Source: Oscillospiraceae bacterium | GTDB taxonomy: Bacteria > Bacillota > Clostridia > Oscillospirales > Ruminococcaceae | Assembly: GCA_017518255.1 (NCBI GenBank) | Contig: JAFWVK010000053.1 | Coordinates: 27,122 to 91,121, forward strand | Reading direction: 5' to 3' | Length of the DNA stretch: 64,000 nt | Shown here: positions 52,739-61,796 of the stretch, piece after piece | Position numbering within the stretch: position 1 is the stretch's first letter | Layout of the letters: each line of letters begins with the position of its first letter | Made by a program: the position numbers and the translations under genes | Notes under the pieces: model-generated | The model's database searches: none | What the model was told of the DNA's origin: nothing | What the model saw: the letters and a program-made list of their open reading frames with translations, nothing else

Positions 52739-53833
52739 TTATTTCCGGGAAATACCCCGGCGGATGACCGATGAAAAGGCTGAATTGCTCAGGGTATCCG
52801 CGCCGCAGAGCACCAGCACCTGCGTATACTGCACACCGGTTCCGTCCACCAAACGGCGCCAGTCTGTTTTTTGCTGCTTTGCCAGCTCTGTGTTGACGGC
52901 TGTCACGGAATGATAATGCTGGAGCAGCAGAGGAATCATACTGCCGCCGAAGCTGTCTGTCAGAAGCAGCAGTTCTCTGCTGTTCTGGTTTTCTGTTTCC
53001 AGATACAGAACCGGCTCGGTATTGCTTGCATAGACCCGTTCGGGATGCCCGGACTTTTCCGCCTCCTGCTGAAGGAAAAAGGATTTCAGCGGCTGTGCGC
53101 CGTCTGTGCGGAGCGCCTGCACACATTTCAGCGGCTGCTCGGAATCGCAGCGGTAGAGATCGACCGTATCGGGCTGCACGCTGTCATAGCCGCTTTCCTG
53201 TACCAGTCTGCCGTAATAATCCCCTCTGAAATGCGAGATGATAAAGTGGTCGTACCCCAGCGGATTGAAGCCGAGCTTCCGGATTGCCGTCCGGTAGACA
53301 CAGAATGCACCGTAGCCGGTCCAGCAGGGGTCGGTCCGGTAATAAATATACTGCTCCCGCTCCGTTGAAAGCCAGCTTTCGGCTTCGATCCAGATAACAT
53401 TTTCGCTGAGCTGCGAGGAAAGCTCCCGCAGCAGCACATGCTCGTTTGCCAGCGGCGCAAATTCCGGCAGCAGATCGCCGTAAATGCCGGCAGAGGTCGG
53501 GACGGCGACCAGATACACAGGAATCTCCGCATCCGCCGCGAAATCGTTGATTGCCCCTGCACAGTCCGTGACGGCAGCGGAATCGTACTGTTCGCGGTAA
53601 GGCAGAAGCCGTTCTTCCGTCACATACACATTTCCGAGCGAATCTCTGCCGAGTTCAAGAACCGCATTGTCTCTTGCCCGCAGCAGCGGCCGCCAGAGCG
53701 GATTCCGGGCAGCCTGCTTTCCGCCGGCTGTAAACAGCGACCCGAACGCGAGCATACCGGTGATTCCTGCAAGAATGACCGCCGAAGAAACATCGGAATG
53801 CTTCTTTTTTCTGCCCTTTTCCGGTTTATCCAT
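52739..53833 (-). CDS. DHHW-family envelope protein (AlgX/SGNH-like) with variant motif
   Basis: This 364-residue protein has a basic start, one N-terminal membrane helix (about residues 17-36), and an extracytoplasmic part typical of the DHHW family: VYLVAVPTSAGIYGDLLPEF, then the signature region RTDPCWTGYGA (167-177), and a C-terminal LLLTDSFGGSMIPLLLQHY strand with the SGNH-like serine-aspartate. The name-giving DHHW is here DPCW, so a key histidine pair is changed. Relatives take part in O-acylation of surface glycans. It overlaps the upstream GNAT gene by 8 bases and is 12 bases from the foldase gene. Confidence 0.72.
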   Translation of the reverse strand: MDKPEKGRKKKHSDVSSAVILAGITGMLAFGSLFTAGGKQAARNPLWRPLLRARDNAVLELGRDSLGNVYVTEERLLPYREQYDSAAVTDCAGAINDFAADAEIPVYLVAVPTSAGIYGDLLPEFAPLANEHVLLRELSSQLSENVIWIEAESWLSTEREQYIYYRTDPCWTGYGAFCVYRTAIRKLGFNPLGYDHFIISHFRGDYYGRLVQESGYDSVQPDTVDLYRCDSEQPLKCVQALRTDGAQPLKSFFLQQEAEKSGHPERVYASNTEPVLYLETENQNSRELLLLTDSFGGSMIPLLLQHYHSVTAVNTELAKQQKTDWRRLVDGTGVQYTQVLVLCGADTLSNSAFSSVIRRGISRK

Positions 53834-54269
53834 GCCGCATACCCTCTACGTCCGAAAGATCGAGCAGCAGATAATCCGGATACCATTCTGTCTGCCGGAA
53901 GTGCATGGCAGACGCAAATCCTTTTGCCTCCGGTGTATCCAGAACCTGTGCGGCGAGGAACCAGATTCCGCGCTCCGCGGCGGCACCGGCAGCAAGCGCT
54001 GTCAGCATTCTGCCCAGTCCGTGCCTGCGGTATTCGGGCAGCAGCACCGCCGTCTCAATCACCGCGCAGTTCGGTCTGCCGTTTGTCGGTTCTTTGCGCA
54101 TCACCAGCATACCGACCGGTCTGCTGCCGTCGAATACAGTCAGCAGCAGGTCTTCCCGTTTCAGGGCTTCCGCCGGATCAAAATACGCCGGCAGATACGC
54201 TGCCAGCGGCTGACTCTGCCATTGCAGTTCTCTCAGCTCCTCCGCTTTCAGCGGGTGAAATTTCAGCAT
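53826..54269 (-). CDS. GNAT-family N-acetyltransferase
   Basis: This 147-residue protein has the GNAT core CAVIETAVLLPEYRRHGLGRML (acetyl-CoA loop RRHGLG) and the following helix-strand with GFASAMHFRQTEWYPDY. Its substrate is unknown. It starts the four-gene minus-strand operon, with GGAGGG before the ATG, and overlaps the DHHW gene by 8 bases. A separate promoter lies at 54311-54339. Confidence 0.88.
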   Translation of the reverse strand: MLKFHPLKAEELRELQWQSQPLAAYLPAYFDPAEALKREDLLLTVFDGSRPVGMLVMRKEPTNGRPNCAVIETAVLLPEYRRHGLGRMLTALAAGAAAERGIWFLAAQVLDTPEAKGFASAMHFRQTEWYPDYLLLDLSDVEGMRHG

Positions 54270-54310
54270 ATATAACCCTCCGTTTACCGGATAGAATCAT
54301 CCATGATATC

Positions 54311-54339
54311 ATTATATCATGCTTTTTTTGATTTGTAAA
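54311..54339 (-). promoter_or_regulatory. Promoter of the GNAT-DHHW-foldase-reductase operon
   Basis: On the minus strand TTTACA (54334-54339) and TATAAT (54311-54316) are 17 bases apart. Confidence 0.7.
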
Positions 54340-54398
54340 GGGATTCACACAAAGGAGATGCACCGGAACAGGATTGCCAGAACCCGCGCACTGTGCGG

Positions 54399-54427
54399 TT
54401 GACTATTGAACCGCGGTCTGCTATAAT
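54399..54427 (+). promoter_or_regulatory. Promoter of the transglutaminase-like lipoprotein gene
   Basis: TTGACT (54399-54404) and TATAAT (54422-54427) are 17 bases apart, with an extended TGC before the -10 box. The two promoters of this 240-base divergent gap lie 60 bases apart. Confidence 0.78.
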
Positions 54428-54512
54428 AATAAAAAACTGACATGATTATCACCGGAAAAAACATAAAATGAAACCGGAAAAAGATTTCTGACAAGACAGG
54501 GAGGCATTTCTT

Positions 54513-55589
54513 ATGAAGAACAGAACGGTCACATGTGTCCTTTTCGCCGCAGCATTCCTGTTATCCGGCTGCCGTGCGGATCAGGCGCAGCCGCAGCATC
54601 AGAGTTCCGCGGCGGATACAACGGCAGAAACCTCCGTCACCGTTCTCAGCGAAGAAACACAGACCGAAACAACAGCAGCGGCAGCCGAACCGGAATCGTT
54701 CGCATTCAATCCTCATGTTTATTCACCGAAACTGGCAGAAGAGATTCCGCAGGATCACTGGGAATCCTTTTATCATCTCTGTGATGCGCTGCGCGCGGGA
54801 GAGACAACCTTTGCGTGCTCCAGCCGGGAAGCATATGAATGGGCAACGGATCCCAGTATCCTCGGTCATCTGTTTCCCCCTGCCTGCATGAAAATCACCG
54901 GTGAAAGCAATGACGGCACGGTTTCCTTTGAAAACGGTACCGGCAGAATCTATTACAGAATACCGGTTGAAGAATATAAAGAACGGCAGGCAGAATTTGA
55001 AGAAGCAGTCACGAATGTTCTGAACGGCTGTCTGGAAACCGATGATGACGATTTTGAAAAATGCCTGAAGCTCTATAACTATATGGAATCCAATTATATC
55101 TATGAGAACTTCCCCGAAGGCTGCGGCGACGGAGCCTATTACTACACATTCATGACGCACAAGGGCGTATGCGACGAACTGAGCGGCGTATATGTATATT
55201 TGCTGATGCAAGTCGGCGTCGATGCGCTGGAGATCGGATGCTTTGAGCCGGATATGTGTCATGCATGGACTTATGTCATTCTTGACGGGCAGGGATATCA
55301 CATTGATCCGACGTGGGCTCTGATGTCCGGTTTTGATACGGAAAAGCTCTGTCTGGAATACTTCATGATGACAGACGAACACAGAATCAGCGACGGCTGT
55401 CCGGTTGACGATCTGACAGTGGACCTGCTCCCCGAATTCTGGGTCAATATGTCATCGCTTACGTTTCCTGCAACAGATGACCGCTTTTACGCAAAGGATT
55501 TTGCAACACTCGACTCGCTGGACGAGGAAAACAAGATTCTTCATTATACCGATATGTATGGAACATCTTTTGAGATGAGCTACAGGTAA
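54513..55589 (+). CDS. Lipoprotein with a transglutaminase-like domain
   Basis: This 358-residue protein has a lipoprotein signal (LLSGC, lipidated C20), a Thr/Ala-rich linker (about 21-60), and a transglutaminase/protease-like domain. The predicted catalytic triad is C220 in KGVCDELSG, H250 in MCHAWTYV and D265 in HIDPTWAL. It is anchored on the outer face of the membrane, where it may cleave or cross-link peptides or proteins; many bacterial relatives act as proteases. GGGAGG precedes the ATG. It is transcribed alone and ends at a hairpin at 55591. Confidence 0.87.
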   Translation: MKNRTVTCVLFAAAFLLSGCRADQAQPQHQSSAADTTAETSVTVLSEETQTETTAAAAEPESFAFNPHVYSPKLAEEIPQDHWESFYHLCDALRAGETTFACSSREAYEWATDPSILGHLFPPACMKITGESNDGTVSFENGTGRIYYRIPVEEYKERQAEFEEAVTNVLNGCLETDDDDFEKCLKLYNYMESNYIYENFPEGCGDGAYYYTFMTHKGVCDELSGVYVYLLMQVGVDALEIGCFEPDMCHAWTYVILDGQGYHIDPTWALMSGFDTEKLCLEYFMMTDEHRISDGCPVDDLTVDLLPEFWVNMSSLTFPATDDRFYAKDFATLDSLDEENKILHYTDMYGTSFEMSYR

Positions 55590-55590
55590 A

Positions 55591-55636
55591 CGGTATCTTT
55601 CCGAAATCGCCGGCTTGCCGATACCGCTGCTTTTTT
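55591..55636 (+). terminator. Terminator of the lipoprotein gene
   Basis: CGGTATC (55591-55597) and GATACCG (55620-55626) pair across a loop with an inner GC pairing; six T follow at 55631-55636. It starts one base after the stop codon. Confidence 0.65.
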
Positions 55637-55662
55637 GCACAGAACTTTTTCCGGATAGCCCA

Positions 55663-55692
55663 TTGCTTTTTTCGGCGGTTCCGTGTTATAAT
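55663..55692 (+). promoter_or_regulatory. Promoter of iorA-iorB-deaminase-paaK
   Basis: TTGCTT (55663-55668) and TATAAT (55687-55692) are 18 bases apart. The -35 region reads GCCCATTGCTT, again with CCCATTG over the -35 box. Confidence 0.68.
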
Positions 55693-55740
55693 AGGCTGAG
55701 AAACTGCCGGGACATCCCCCGGTGAAAGGAGTGAACCCGT

Positions 55741-57555
55741 TTGCATAAGGAATTTCTGATGGGCAATGCCGCAATTGCCCGCGGCGCGATTGCCGCCGGT
55801 CTGAACCTCGTCTGCGGCTACCCCGGAACCCCTTCGACCGAAGTGCTCGAAACCGCTGCAAAAGCCAACGACGGCAGCCTGTACGTCGAGTGGTCGGTCA
55901 ATGAAAAAGCAGCGCTGGAGCTCGGCGCGGGTGCTGCCTACTGCGGCGCACGCTCTATGGTCACGATGAAGCAGGTCGGCCTGAATGTCGCTTCCGACCC
56001 GCTGATGAGCCTTGCATATATCGGCGTAAAGGGCGGAATGGTTATTCTGGTCGCGGATGACCCCGGCCCGATCTCTTCGCAGACCGAGCAGGATACCCGA
56101 ACCTTTGCCGCATATTCCAAGCTGCCCTGCTTTGACCCGACCTCCGTGCAGGAGGCATATGATATGATCTCGGAAGCCTTTGCATATTCCGAGCGGTATC
56201 ATACGCCGGTGCTTTTCCGGCCGACAACGCGCATTTGTCACGGCTATGCTTCGGTTACAGTAAAGGATACAGAGGAATATCTGCACAATCAGCCGGAGGG
56301 CTTTGTCCGCGACCCCTCGAAGTGGGTCATTTTCCCGCGGCTGTCCTATCAGGCGCATATCAGTATTGAGGCGCGCAATGCAGCGCTTTCGCAGGTGTTC
56401 TCAGAATATCCGCACAATGAACTGCGTCCGGCATCGGAAACAGGGTGCAGAAAAGGCATCGCGACACAGGGCATCAGCTATACTTATGCTATGGAAGCGC
56501 TGGAGGGAAAGCCTGCGCCCGCTGTGCTGAAAATCGCGACACCGTTTCCGTTTCCGGAGCAGCTTGCCGTTGAATTTCTGCAAAACCTCGACGAGGTGCT
56601 GTGCATTGAGGAGCTTGACCCGGTCATCGAACGCGAGCTGATTTATGTCTGCGGAAAGTATCACCTCAATGTCACGGTCCGCGGCAAGCTGACGCACGAT
56701 GTCCGCAATGCCGGCGAGAATACCTGTGCCTCTGCCGCGCATGATATTGCAGAATTCATGGGCTGGGCGCTGCCGGAGTCTGCGAAAGCCGATGCAGCCC
56801 CTGCACTGCCGGTGCGTCCGCCGGTGCTCTGCGCAGGATGTCCCCACAGAGCCTCGTTTTATGCAGTCAAGCAGGCGATGAAGGGCAAAAAGAGCGTGTT
56901 CTGCGGCGATATCGGCTGCTATACGCTCGGCAATGCAATGCCGCTTGATATGGTGGACACCTGCCTGTGCATGGGCGCGGGCGTGAACATCACGCAGGGC
57001 ATCGGCAAGATTGAGCCGGACACGAATTGCTTTGCATTCGTCGGCGATTCGACATTTTTTGCTTCGGCAATCACCGGCGCGGTCAATGCCGTATACAATC
57101 AGGCCAATATGACGCTTGTGATTCTTGATAACTCGACCACGGCGATGACCGGTCATCAGCCGCACCCCGGCACCGGCAGAACCATGATGGGAGAAATTGT
57201 CGAAAAGGTCAGCATCGAAGCGGTGCTCAGAGGCGTCGGCGTAAAAACGGTTGAAACAGTCAACCCGCTGGATTTGCAGGCTGCAATCGACTGCGTGAAG
57301 CGTGTTTCCGCGGAAAGCGGCGTCAAGGCAATTATCTTCAAATCACCGTGCGCCGTGCTGATAAAACCGGAGAAACCGGCAGTGATTGACCCGGAGAAGT
57401 GTACGCAGTGCGGCCGCTGCATCAAATCGCTCGGATGTCCGGGCATCGTCCGGAAGGACGGCAAAGCTGCAATCGAACAGGCGCTCTGCACCGGCTGCGG
57501 GCTGTGTGCGCAGGTCTGTCCGTTCCATGCGATTTCGGCAGGAGGTGAAGGCTGA
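55741..57555 (+). CDS. iorA: Indolepyruvate:ferredoxin oxidoreductase, alpha subunit
   Basis: This 604-residue subunit binds thiamine pyrophosphate and ferredoxin-type clusters, and with IorB oxidatively decarboxylates aryl pyruvates to aryl-acetyl-CoA, or runs in reverse. The N-terminus LMGNAAIARGAIAAGLNLVCGYPGTPSTE is typical. The TPP-binding half has CAGCPHRASF, CGDIGCYTLG and FVGDSTFFASAITGAVNAVYN. Two [4Fe-4S] motifs end the chain: CTQCGRCIKSLGCP and CTGCGLCAQVCP. The start is TTG at 55741, after AAAGGAG; a later ATG would cut into the conserved N-terminus. Its stop overlaps the iorB start by one base. Confidence 0.95.
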   Translation: MHKEFLMGNAAIARGAIAAGLNLVCGYPGTPSTEVLETAAKANDGSLYVEWSVNEKAALELGAGAAYCGARSMVTMKQVGLNVASDPLMSLAYIGVKGGMVILVADDPGPISSQTEQDTRTFAAYSKLPCFDPTSVQEAYDMISEAFAYSERYHTPVLFRPTTRICHGYASVTVKDTEEYLHNQPEGFVRDPSKWVIFPRLSYQAHISIEARNAALSQVFSEYPHNELRPASETGCRKGIATQGISYTYAMEALEGKPAPAVLKIATPFPFPEQLAVEFLQNLDEVLCIEELDPVIERELIYVCGKYHLNVTVRGKLTHDVRNAGENTCASAAHDIAEFMGWALPESAKADAAPALPVRPPVLCAGCPHRASFYAVKQAMKGKKSVFCGDIGCYTLGNAMPLDMVDTCLCMGAGVNITQGIGKIEPDTNCFAFVGDSTFFASAITGAVNAVYNQANMTLVILDNSTTAMTGHQPHPGTGRTMMGEIVEKVSIEAVLRGVGVKTVETVNPLDLQAAIDCVKRVSAESGVKAIIFKSPCAVLIKPEKPAVIDPEKCTQCGRCIKSLGCPGIVRKDGKAAIEQALCTGCGLCAQVCPFHAISAGGEG

Positions 57556-58127
57556 TGCAAAACAATATTCTGATCTGCGGCGTCGGCGGACAGGGCATCG
57601 TCCTGACCTCGAAGCTGATCGCAGCCGCAGCAATGGCAAAGGATATTCCCGTCATGAGCGCGGAAACAATCGGCATGGCGCAGAAGGGCGGCAGCGTGTT
57701 CAGCTTTCTGCGTCTCGGCGAGAATCTGCACTGCCCGATGTTCCCGGAGAAATCCGCGGATATTCTCATCGCATTTGAGCCGGCGGAAGCAGTCCGGATG
57801 CTTCCCTATCTGAAAGAAACCGGCAGGATTGTGCTGAATACACACCCGATTATGCCGGTTACGGCTGCACTTTCCGGCTCGGATTACACCGGAACGGAAA
57901 TGATTGCCTATCTGCAAAAGCATGTGCCCGAAATCTCCATGCTGGACGCGGATGCTGCATGCAGGGAGCTCGGCTCCCCGAAGGTGCTGAATATGATTAT
58001 GCTCGGCGCGGCAGTCCGGCAGAATGTGCTGCCGTTTACAATTGAAGAAATTGAGGAAATCATGCGCAGAACGGTCAAGCCGCAGTTTGTGGAAATGAAT
58101 TGCAGGGCGCTGCGTTATGAAGCATGA
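57555..58127 (+). CDS. iorB: Indolepyruvate:ferredoxin oxidoreductase, beta subunit
   Basis: This 190-residue gamma-type domain subunit completes IorAB. It begins NNILICGVGGQGIVLTSKLIAAAAM and has SAETIGMAQKGGSVFSFLRLG, both hallmarks of the family. The GGAGG ribosome site lies inside the end of iorA. Together the pair uses ferredoxin to interconvert indole-, phenyl- or hydroxyphenyl-pyruvate with the acyl-CoA. With paaK downstream, the route can run from aryl acetate to aryl pyruvate for amino-acid synthesis, or in reverse. It overlaps the deaminase gene by 4 bases. Confidence 0.95.
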   Translation: MQNNILICGVGGQGIVLTSKLIAAAAMAKDIPVMSAETIGMAQKGGSVFSFLRLGENLHCPMFPEKSADILIAFEPAEAVRMLPYLKETGRIVLNTHPIMPVTAALSGSDYTGTEMIAYLQKHVPEISMLDADAACRELGSPKVLNMIMLGAAVRQNVLPFTIEEIEEIMRRTVKPQFVEMNCRALRYEA

Positions 58128-58771
58128 CAATGCGCACATTTGAGCGGTTGCCGCAGCATTGGCAGCGGGTTTTTACACTCGAATGGGAGGCGGTCTGTGC
58201 GGGCAGCAAGGCGATTGCCGCCGTCATTGCGGACAGGGAGGGGAATATCCTCTCTGAGGGCAGGAATCTGACCGGAGAACGGCGCATTCCGAATCCCGCC
58301 GCAGCACACGCCGAAACGGAAGCCGTGCGGAATCTCGATGTCAGCCGGTATCCCGATAAGCACAGCTACATTCTCTATGCGGGGCTCGAACCCTGCGTTA
58401 TGTGCATGGGCACGCTGGTGATGGGCGGGATCCGGCATATTGAGATTGCAGCGCATGACCGGTTCGGCGGCGCGATGCACCTGATGCAGCACAGCGCGTT
58501 TATCCGCTGCAAGCAGATCGAAGTACGCTGGACAGAGCCGTTTCTCGGCGATATGCAGCGCGCATTTCAGACAATCCGGGAGCAGCTTTATAATCATGAC
58601 GAAGAAAAGAAACAGCGGATGCTGACGGACTTTTCCGCCTGCAACAAAGCGGGCGTTGAAGCGGCGTGCATTTTGACGGGACACGGCTTTTTTACGCGGA
58701 AAAAGCCTGCCGATTATACGGCAAATGACATATATACCGCGATTCTGCAAATCATGAACAGAAAGGAATGA
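58124..58771 (+). CDS. Zinc nucleoside/tRNA deaminase-like protein with C-terminal extension
   Basis: This 215-residue protein has the cytidine/deoxycytidylate deaminase zinc motif: H62-A-E64 (HAETEAV) and PCVMC with C91 and C94, the proton-shuttle E64 and the GIRHIEIAAHDRFGG segment. It is about 60 residues longer than TadA; the tail (about 155-215) is helical and unique. It may deaminate a free nucleoside or base rather than tRNA. Its ATGA overlap with iorB and the close paaK gene place it in an aromatic-acid operon, which is unexpected. There is no sign of a frame defect. Confidence 0.82.
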   Translation: MTMRTFERLPQHWQRVFTLEWEAVCAGSKAIAAVIADREGNILSEGRNLTGERRIPNPAAAHAETEAVRNLDVSRYPDKHSYILYAGLEPCVMCMGTLVMGGIRHIEIAAHDRFGGAMHLMQHSAFIRCKQIEVRWTEPFLGDMQRAFQTIREQLYNHDEEKKQRMLTDFSACNKAGVEAACILTGHGFFTRKKPADYTANDIYTAILQIMNRKE

Positions 58772-58777
58772 TCTCTT

Positions 58778-60013
58778 ATGCAAATCTCGAACGAACAGTT
58801 GAAACTGGTCAATGACCGCATCCGTGCGCTGCTGGCGTCCGGCAGCTTCTACGGTAAAAAGCTCGCCGAGGCGGGTATCAGCGAGGTACATACACCGGAG
58901 GATTTCCTCCGTCTGCCCTTCTCGGAAAAGGGCGATCTGCGCGACGCCTATCCGCTGGGTCTGATGACCGCACCGGAGGAGGAAATCGTCCGCATCCACT
59001 CTTCGTCCGGCACAACCGGAACACCGGTTATTATCCCGTATACCCGAAAGGATGTCGAGGACTGGGCAACGATGTTTGCTCGCTGCTATGAGGTCGCGGG
59101 CATCACGAACAAAGACCGCATCCAGATCACGCCCGGATACGGACTCTGGACGGCAGGCATCGGTTTCCAGAACGGCTGCGAAAAGCTCGGCGCAATGGCA
59201 ATTCCGATGGGTCCGGGCAACACCGACAAGCAGCTGCAAATGATGCAGGATCTCGGCAGCACGGTCATCTGCTCAACATCCAGCTATGCGCTTCTGCTGA
59301 CGGAAGAAATCGAAAAGCGCGGCATTAAGGATAAAATCAAGCTCAAAAAGGGCGTCATCGGCTCGGAGCGCTGGAGCGAGAAAATGCGTCAGCGGATTTC
59401 CGAGGGACTGGGCATTGAACTTTACGATATCTACGGCCTGACCGAGATTTACGGTCCGGGCATCGGCATCAACTGCGAGCATAACACCGGTATGCACATC
59501 TGGGACGACTTCCTCTATCTCGAAATCATCGACCCGAAGACCGGCGAGCCGGTTCCGGACGGCGAATTCGGTGAAATCGTCATTACGACACTCGTCAAAG
59601 AGGGCGCACCGCTCATCCGCTACCGCACGCACGACCTCTCCCGCATTATCCCCGGCAAATGCCCCTGCGGACGCAGCTACCCGCGCATTGACGTCATTCA
59701 GGGCAGAACCGACGACATGATGAAAATTAAGGGCGTCAACGTCTTCCCGAAGCAGATCGAGGAGGTGCTTGCAAAGTTTGAGGAGATTTCGAGCGAATAC
59801 CAGATCCGGATTTCACACCTCGACGGCAAGGACACCATGCGCATCTATGTCGAGACAAACGGTCATGTGAATTTTGACGATCTCGCCCGCCGCATTGCAG
59901 AACAGGTCAAGAGCAGAATCGGCTTCACCCCGATTGTCAAGGTTGTCGAAATCGGCGTGCTGCCGCGCAGCATGAAAAAGACTGCGCGTGTCATTGATGA
60001 GCGTTTTTCGTAA
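58778..60013 (+). CDS. paaK: Phenylacetate-CoA ligase
   Basis: This 411-residue adenylate-forming enzyme activates phenylacetate or a related aryl acetate with ATP and CoA. It has the phosphate loop HSSSGTTGTPVIIPYT, the DIYGLTEIYGPG core, the RYRTHDLSRI hinge and a C-terminal domain with DDMMKIKGVNVFPKQIE and the lysine region MKKTARVIDERF. Length and motifs fit PaaK. AAAGGA precedes the ATG. Its product is the substrate of reverse IorAB, so the operon probably salvages aryl acetates into aromatic amino acids, or conserves energy in reverse. Confidence 0.95.
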   Translation: MQISNEQLKLVNDRIRALLASGSFYGKKLAEAGISEVHTPEDFLRLPFSEKGDLRDAYPLGLMTAPEEEIVRIHSSSGTTGTPVIIPYTRKDVEDWATMFARCYEVAGITNKDRIQITPGYGLWTAGIGFQNGCEKLGAMAIPMGPGNTDKQLQMMQDLGSTVICSTSSYALLLTEEIEKRGIKDKIKLKKGVIGSERWSEKMRQRISEGLGIELYDIYGLTEIYGPGIGINCEHNTGMHIWDDFLYLEIIDPKTGEPVPDGEFGEIVITTLVKEGAPLIRYRTHDLSRIIPGKCPCGRSYPRIDVIQGRTDDMMKIKGVNVFPKQIEEVLAKFEEISSEYQIRISHLDGKDTMRIYVETNGHVNFDDLARRIAEQVKSRIGFTPIVKVVEIGVLPRSMKKTARVIDERFS

Positions 60014-60120
60014 TCAGGAAGCAGGGCAATATCAGACTGTTTCGCAATATTTTTCATTACGATTTGAACAAATTCACAGAAATAAAAGCAAATATTCCTT
60101 GCGCTTTTACGATTTCCGTC

Positions 60121-60149
60121 TTGACAAGCGGGGGGAATTATGATAAAAT
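60121..60149 (+). promoter_or_regulatory. Promoter of the sugar-binding lipoprotein gene, followed by a leader hairpin
   Basis: TTGACA (60121-60126) and TAAAAT (60144-60149) are 17 bases apart. At the expected transcript start, TTCC-G-GTGCG (60160-60169) pairs with CGCAC-GGAA (60173-60181) around AAT, giving a stable 5' stem that may protect the mRNA. Confidence 0.78.
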
Positions 60150-60242
60150 GATAGTGGGGTTCCGGTGCGAATCGCACGGAATTCCAAGGATTTGAACACT
60201 TTATTTGATGTTTTTAAGGGGAATTTTTACAGGAGGAACCAA

Positions 60243-61631
60243 ATGATGAAGAGATCAAGAACCGCAATCGCAGCAATGGTGCTGACGGCAACCGCGTTCG
60301 GCATTCTGACGGGCTGCGGCAAAAAGGATGACAAGTCCAGCTACGACAAACCGCTGGATTCCGCCGATAAGGAAGAACTCAGCTCCCTGGCTGACGAGAG
60401 CGAACTGCTGACCGGCACACTGGAAAACAAAACCATCAAGTGGATGGCAAACTGGGATATCAACCCGGACGGCACAGGAAAGAAAACACCTGTCGAGCTC
60501 GAAACCTTCCAGTCCCACTACGGCGGCAAGGTGGAATTCCACAATGTTGACTGGAAGTCCCGCTACGACCAGCTCGCAAACGCAATCAACGGCGGCGAGG
60601 GCATCGACTTCTTCCCGGCATCCGACCTTGATGCGTTCCCGAAGGGTGCGATCAAGGAAATGTTTGTCCCGATTGATGACTATATTGACTTCAATGAGCC
60701 GGCATTTGCACCGATGAAAGAGACAATGGATAAGTTTGTCTGGAAAGGCAAGCATTATGTCATCGTCAACAGCGTTTCCGGTGATAACTGCGTCGTAATT
60801 TATAACCGCGATACCTTTGAGGAAAACGGTCTTGACGATCCTGCAAAGCTCTTCAAAGAAGGCAAATGGGACTGGGATGCATTCCAGAAACAGCTCCAGC
60901 AGTTTGTCGATCCCGACAACGGTCAGTACGGAATCGACGGCTGGTGGTTTGAAGCGGGTCTCTCCGCAACCTGCGGTGTGCCGTATATCGGCATCGAGGA
61001 CGGAAAGCTCGTCAACAATCTGAAAGATCCCGCAATTGAGCGCCTTCAGAACTGGATGTATACGCTCGGCACAACCAACTGTGTTGCAATCGGTGTCGGC
61101 GATTACGGCTGGGATGCACATGCCTCCTACATCGGCGAGGGCAAGACCCTGTTCTATCCGTGCGGTGCATGGGCAATGTATAACGACACATGGAAGAAGG
61201 ATTTCGGCGAGAACGCAATGTTTGTTCCGATGCCGAAGGATCCGAATTCTGACAAATACACCATCCCCTGCGGCCTCGACGGCTATGTGATGGTCAAGGG
61301 CGGTCAGAACCCGGAGGGCGTCGCAATCTTCGCAAAGTGCAAGCGCTTTGCTACAATGGACGAGGGCGCAAGTGCCATCGCACAGAAGGGTCTGTACGAT
61401 GACTACGGCTGGAGCGAAGAAATGGTTGAGATGCTCGAAACCTGCCACAAGATGGCACGCGAAAATCCGTACTACGATTTCTACAATGCAATCTCCAGCG
61501 AAGTCAGCGGCGTTCTGGATTCCAACGAGAACGGTATCCGCTGTGCATCCAAGGGTATCGCACAGTGGAGCGAATCCGTCGGCGTCATCAATTCCGTGAT
61601 TGATGCATATCTCGCAGATTACAACAAATAA
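60243..61631 (+). CDS. Extracellular sugar-binding lipoprotein of an ABC transporter (family 1)
   Basis: This protein of about 462 residues has a lipoprotein signal (LTGC, lipidated C25) and a family-1 solute-binding fold: KWMANWDINPDG at the first strand, FFPASDLDAFPKGAIKEMFVPIDDYIDFNEPAF, YVIVNSVSGDNCVVIYNRDTFEE and WYNxxW-like aromatic residues. Such proteins deliver oligosaccharides to an importer. No permease or ATPase gene is adjacent, so its partners must be elsewhere. The ATG at 60243 is 6 bases after AGGAGG; another ATG follows directly. Its position before a xylanase suggests xylo- or cello-oligosaccharides, by inference only. Confidence 0.9.
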   Translation: MMKRSRTAIAAMVLTATAFGILTGCGKKDDKSSYDKPLDSADKEELSSLADESELLTGTLENKTIKWMANWDINPDGTGKKTPVELETFQSHYGGKVEFHNVDWKSRYDQLANAINGGEGIDFFPASDLDAFPKGAIKEMFVPIDDYIDFNEPAFAPMKETMDKFVWKGKHYVIVNSVSGDNCVVIYNRDTFEENGLDDPAKLFKEGKWDWDAFQKQLQQFVDPDNGQYGIDGWWFEAGLSATCGVPYIGIEDGKLVNNLKDPAIERLQNWMYTLGTTNCVAIGVGDYGWDAHASYIGEGKTLFYPCGAWAMYNDTWKKDFGENAMFVPMPKDPNSDKYTIPCGLDGYVMVKGGQNPEGVAIFAKCKRFATMDEGASAIAQKGLYDDYGWSEEMVEMLETCHKMARENPYYDFYNAISSEVSGVLDSNENGIRCASKGIAQWSESVGVINSVIDAYLADYNK

Positions 61632-61657
61632 TTCTGTCTGACAGATGTTCACACTGA

Positions 61658-61692
61658 GCCCGGTATCATTCCGATACCGGGCTTTGTTTTTT
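61658..61692 (+). terminator. Terminator of the sugar-binding protein gene
   Basis: GCCCGGTATC (61658-61667) and GATACCGGGC (61673-61682) form a perfect 10-bp stem followed by TTTGTTTTTT. It isolates the gene from the downstream xylanase. Confidence 0.92.
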
Positions 61693-61717
61693 CATCAGCT
61701 CTCCTTCAATTTTTTGC

Positions 61718-61746
61718 TTGCAATTCAAAAAAAACTGTGCTATAAT
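61718..61746 (+). promoter_or_regulatory. Promoter of the dockerin xylanase gene
   Basis: TTGCAA (61718-61723) and TATAAT (61741-61746) are 17 bases apart, with an extended TGC before the -10 box. Confidence 0.8.
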
Positions 61747-61796
61747 AAAAAAAGCCGCAGTTTTGCGGTAAGAAATAATGATCGGGGAGGATTATT

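Noticed and set aside
60255..61652. A 465-codon frame opposite the sugar-binding protein gene
   Set aside because: It is antisense to a lipoprotein gene with promoter, ribosome site and terminator.
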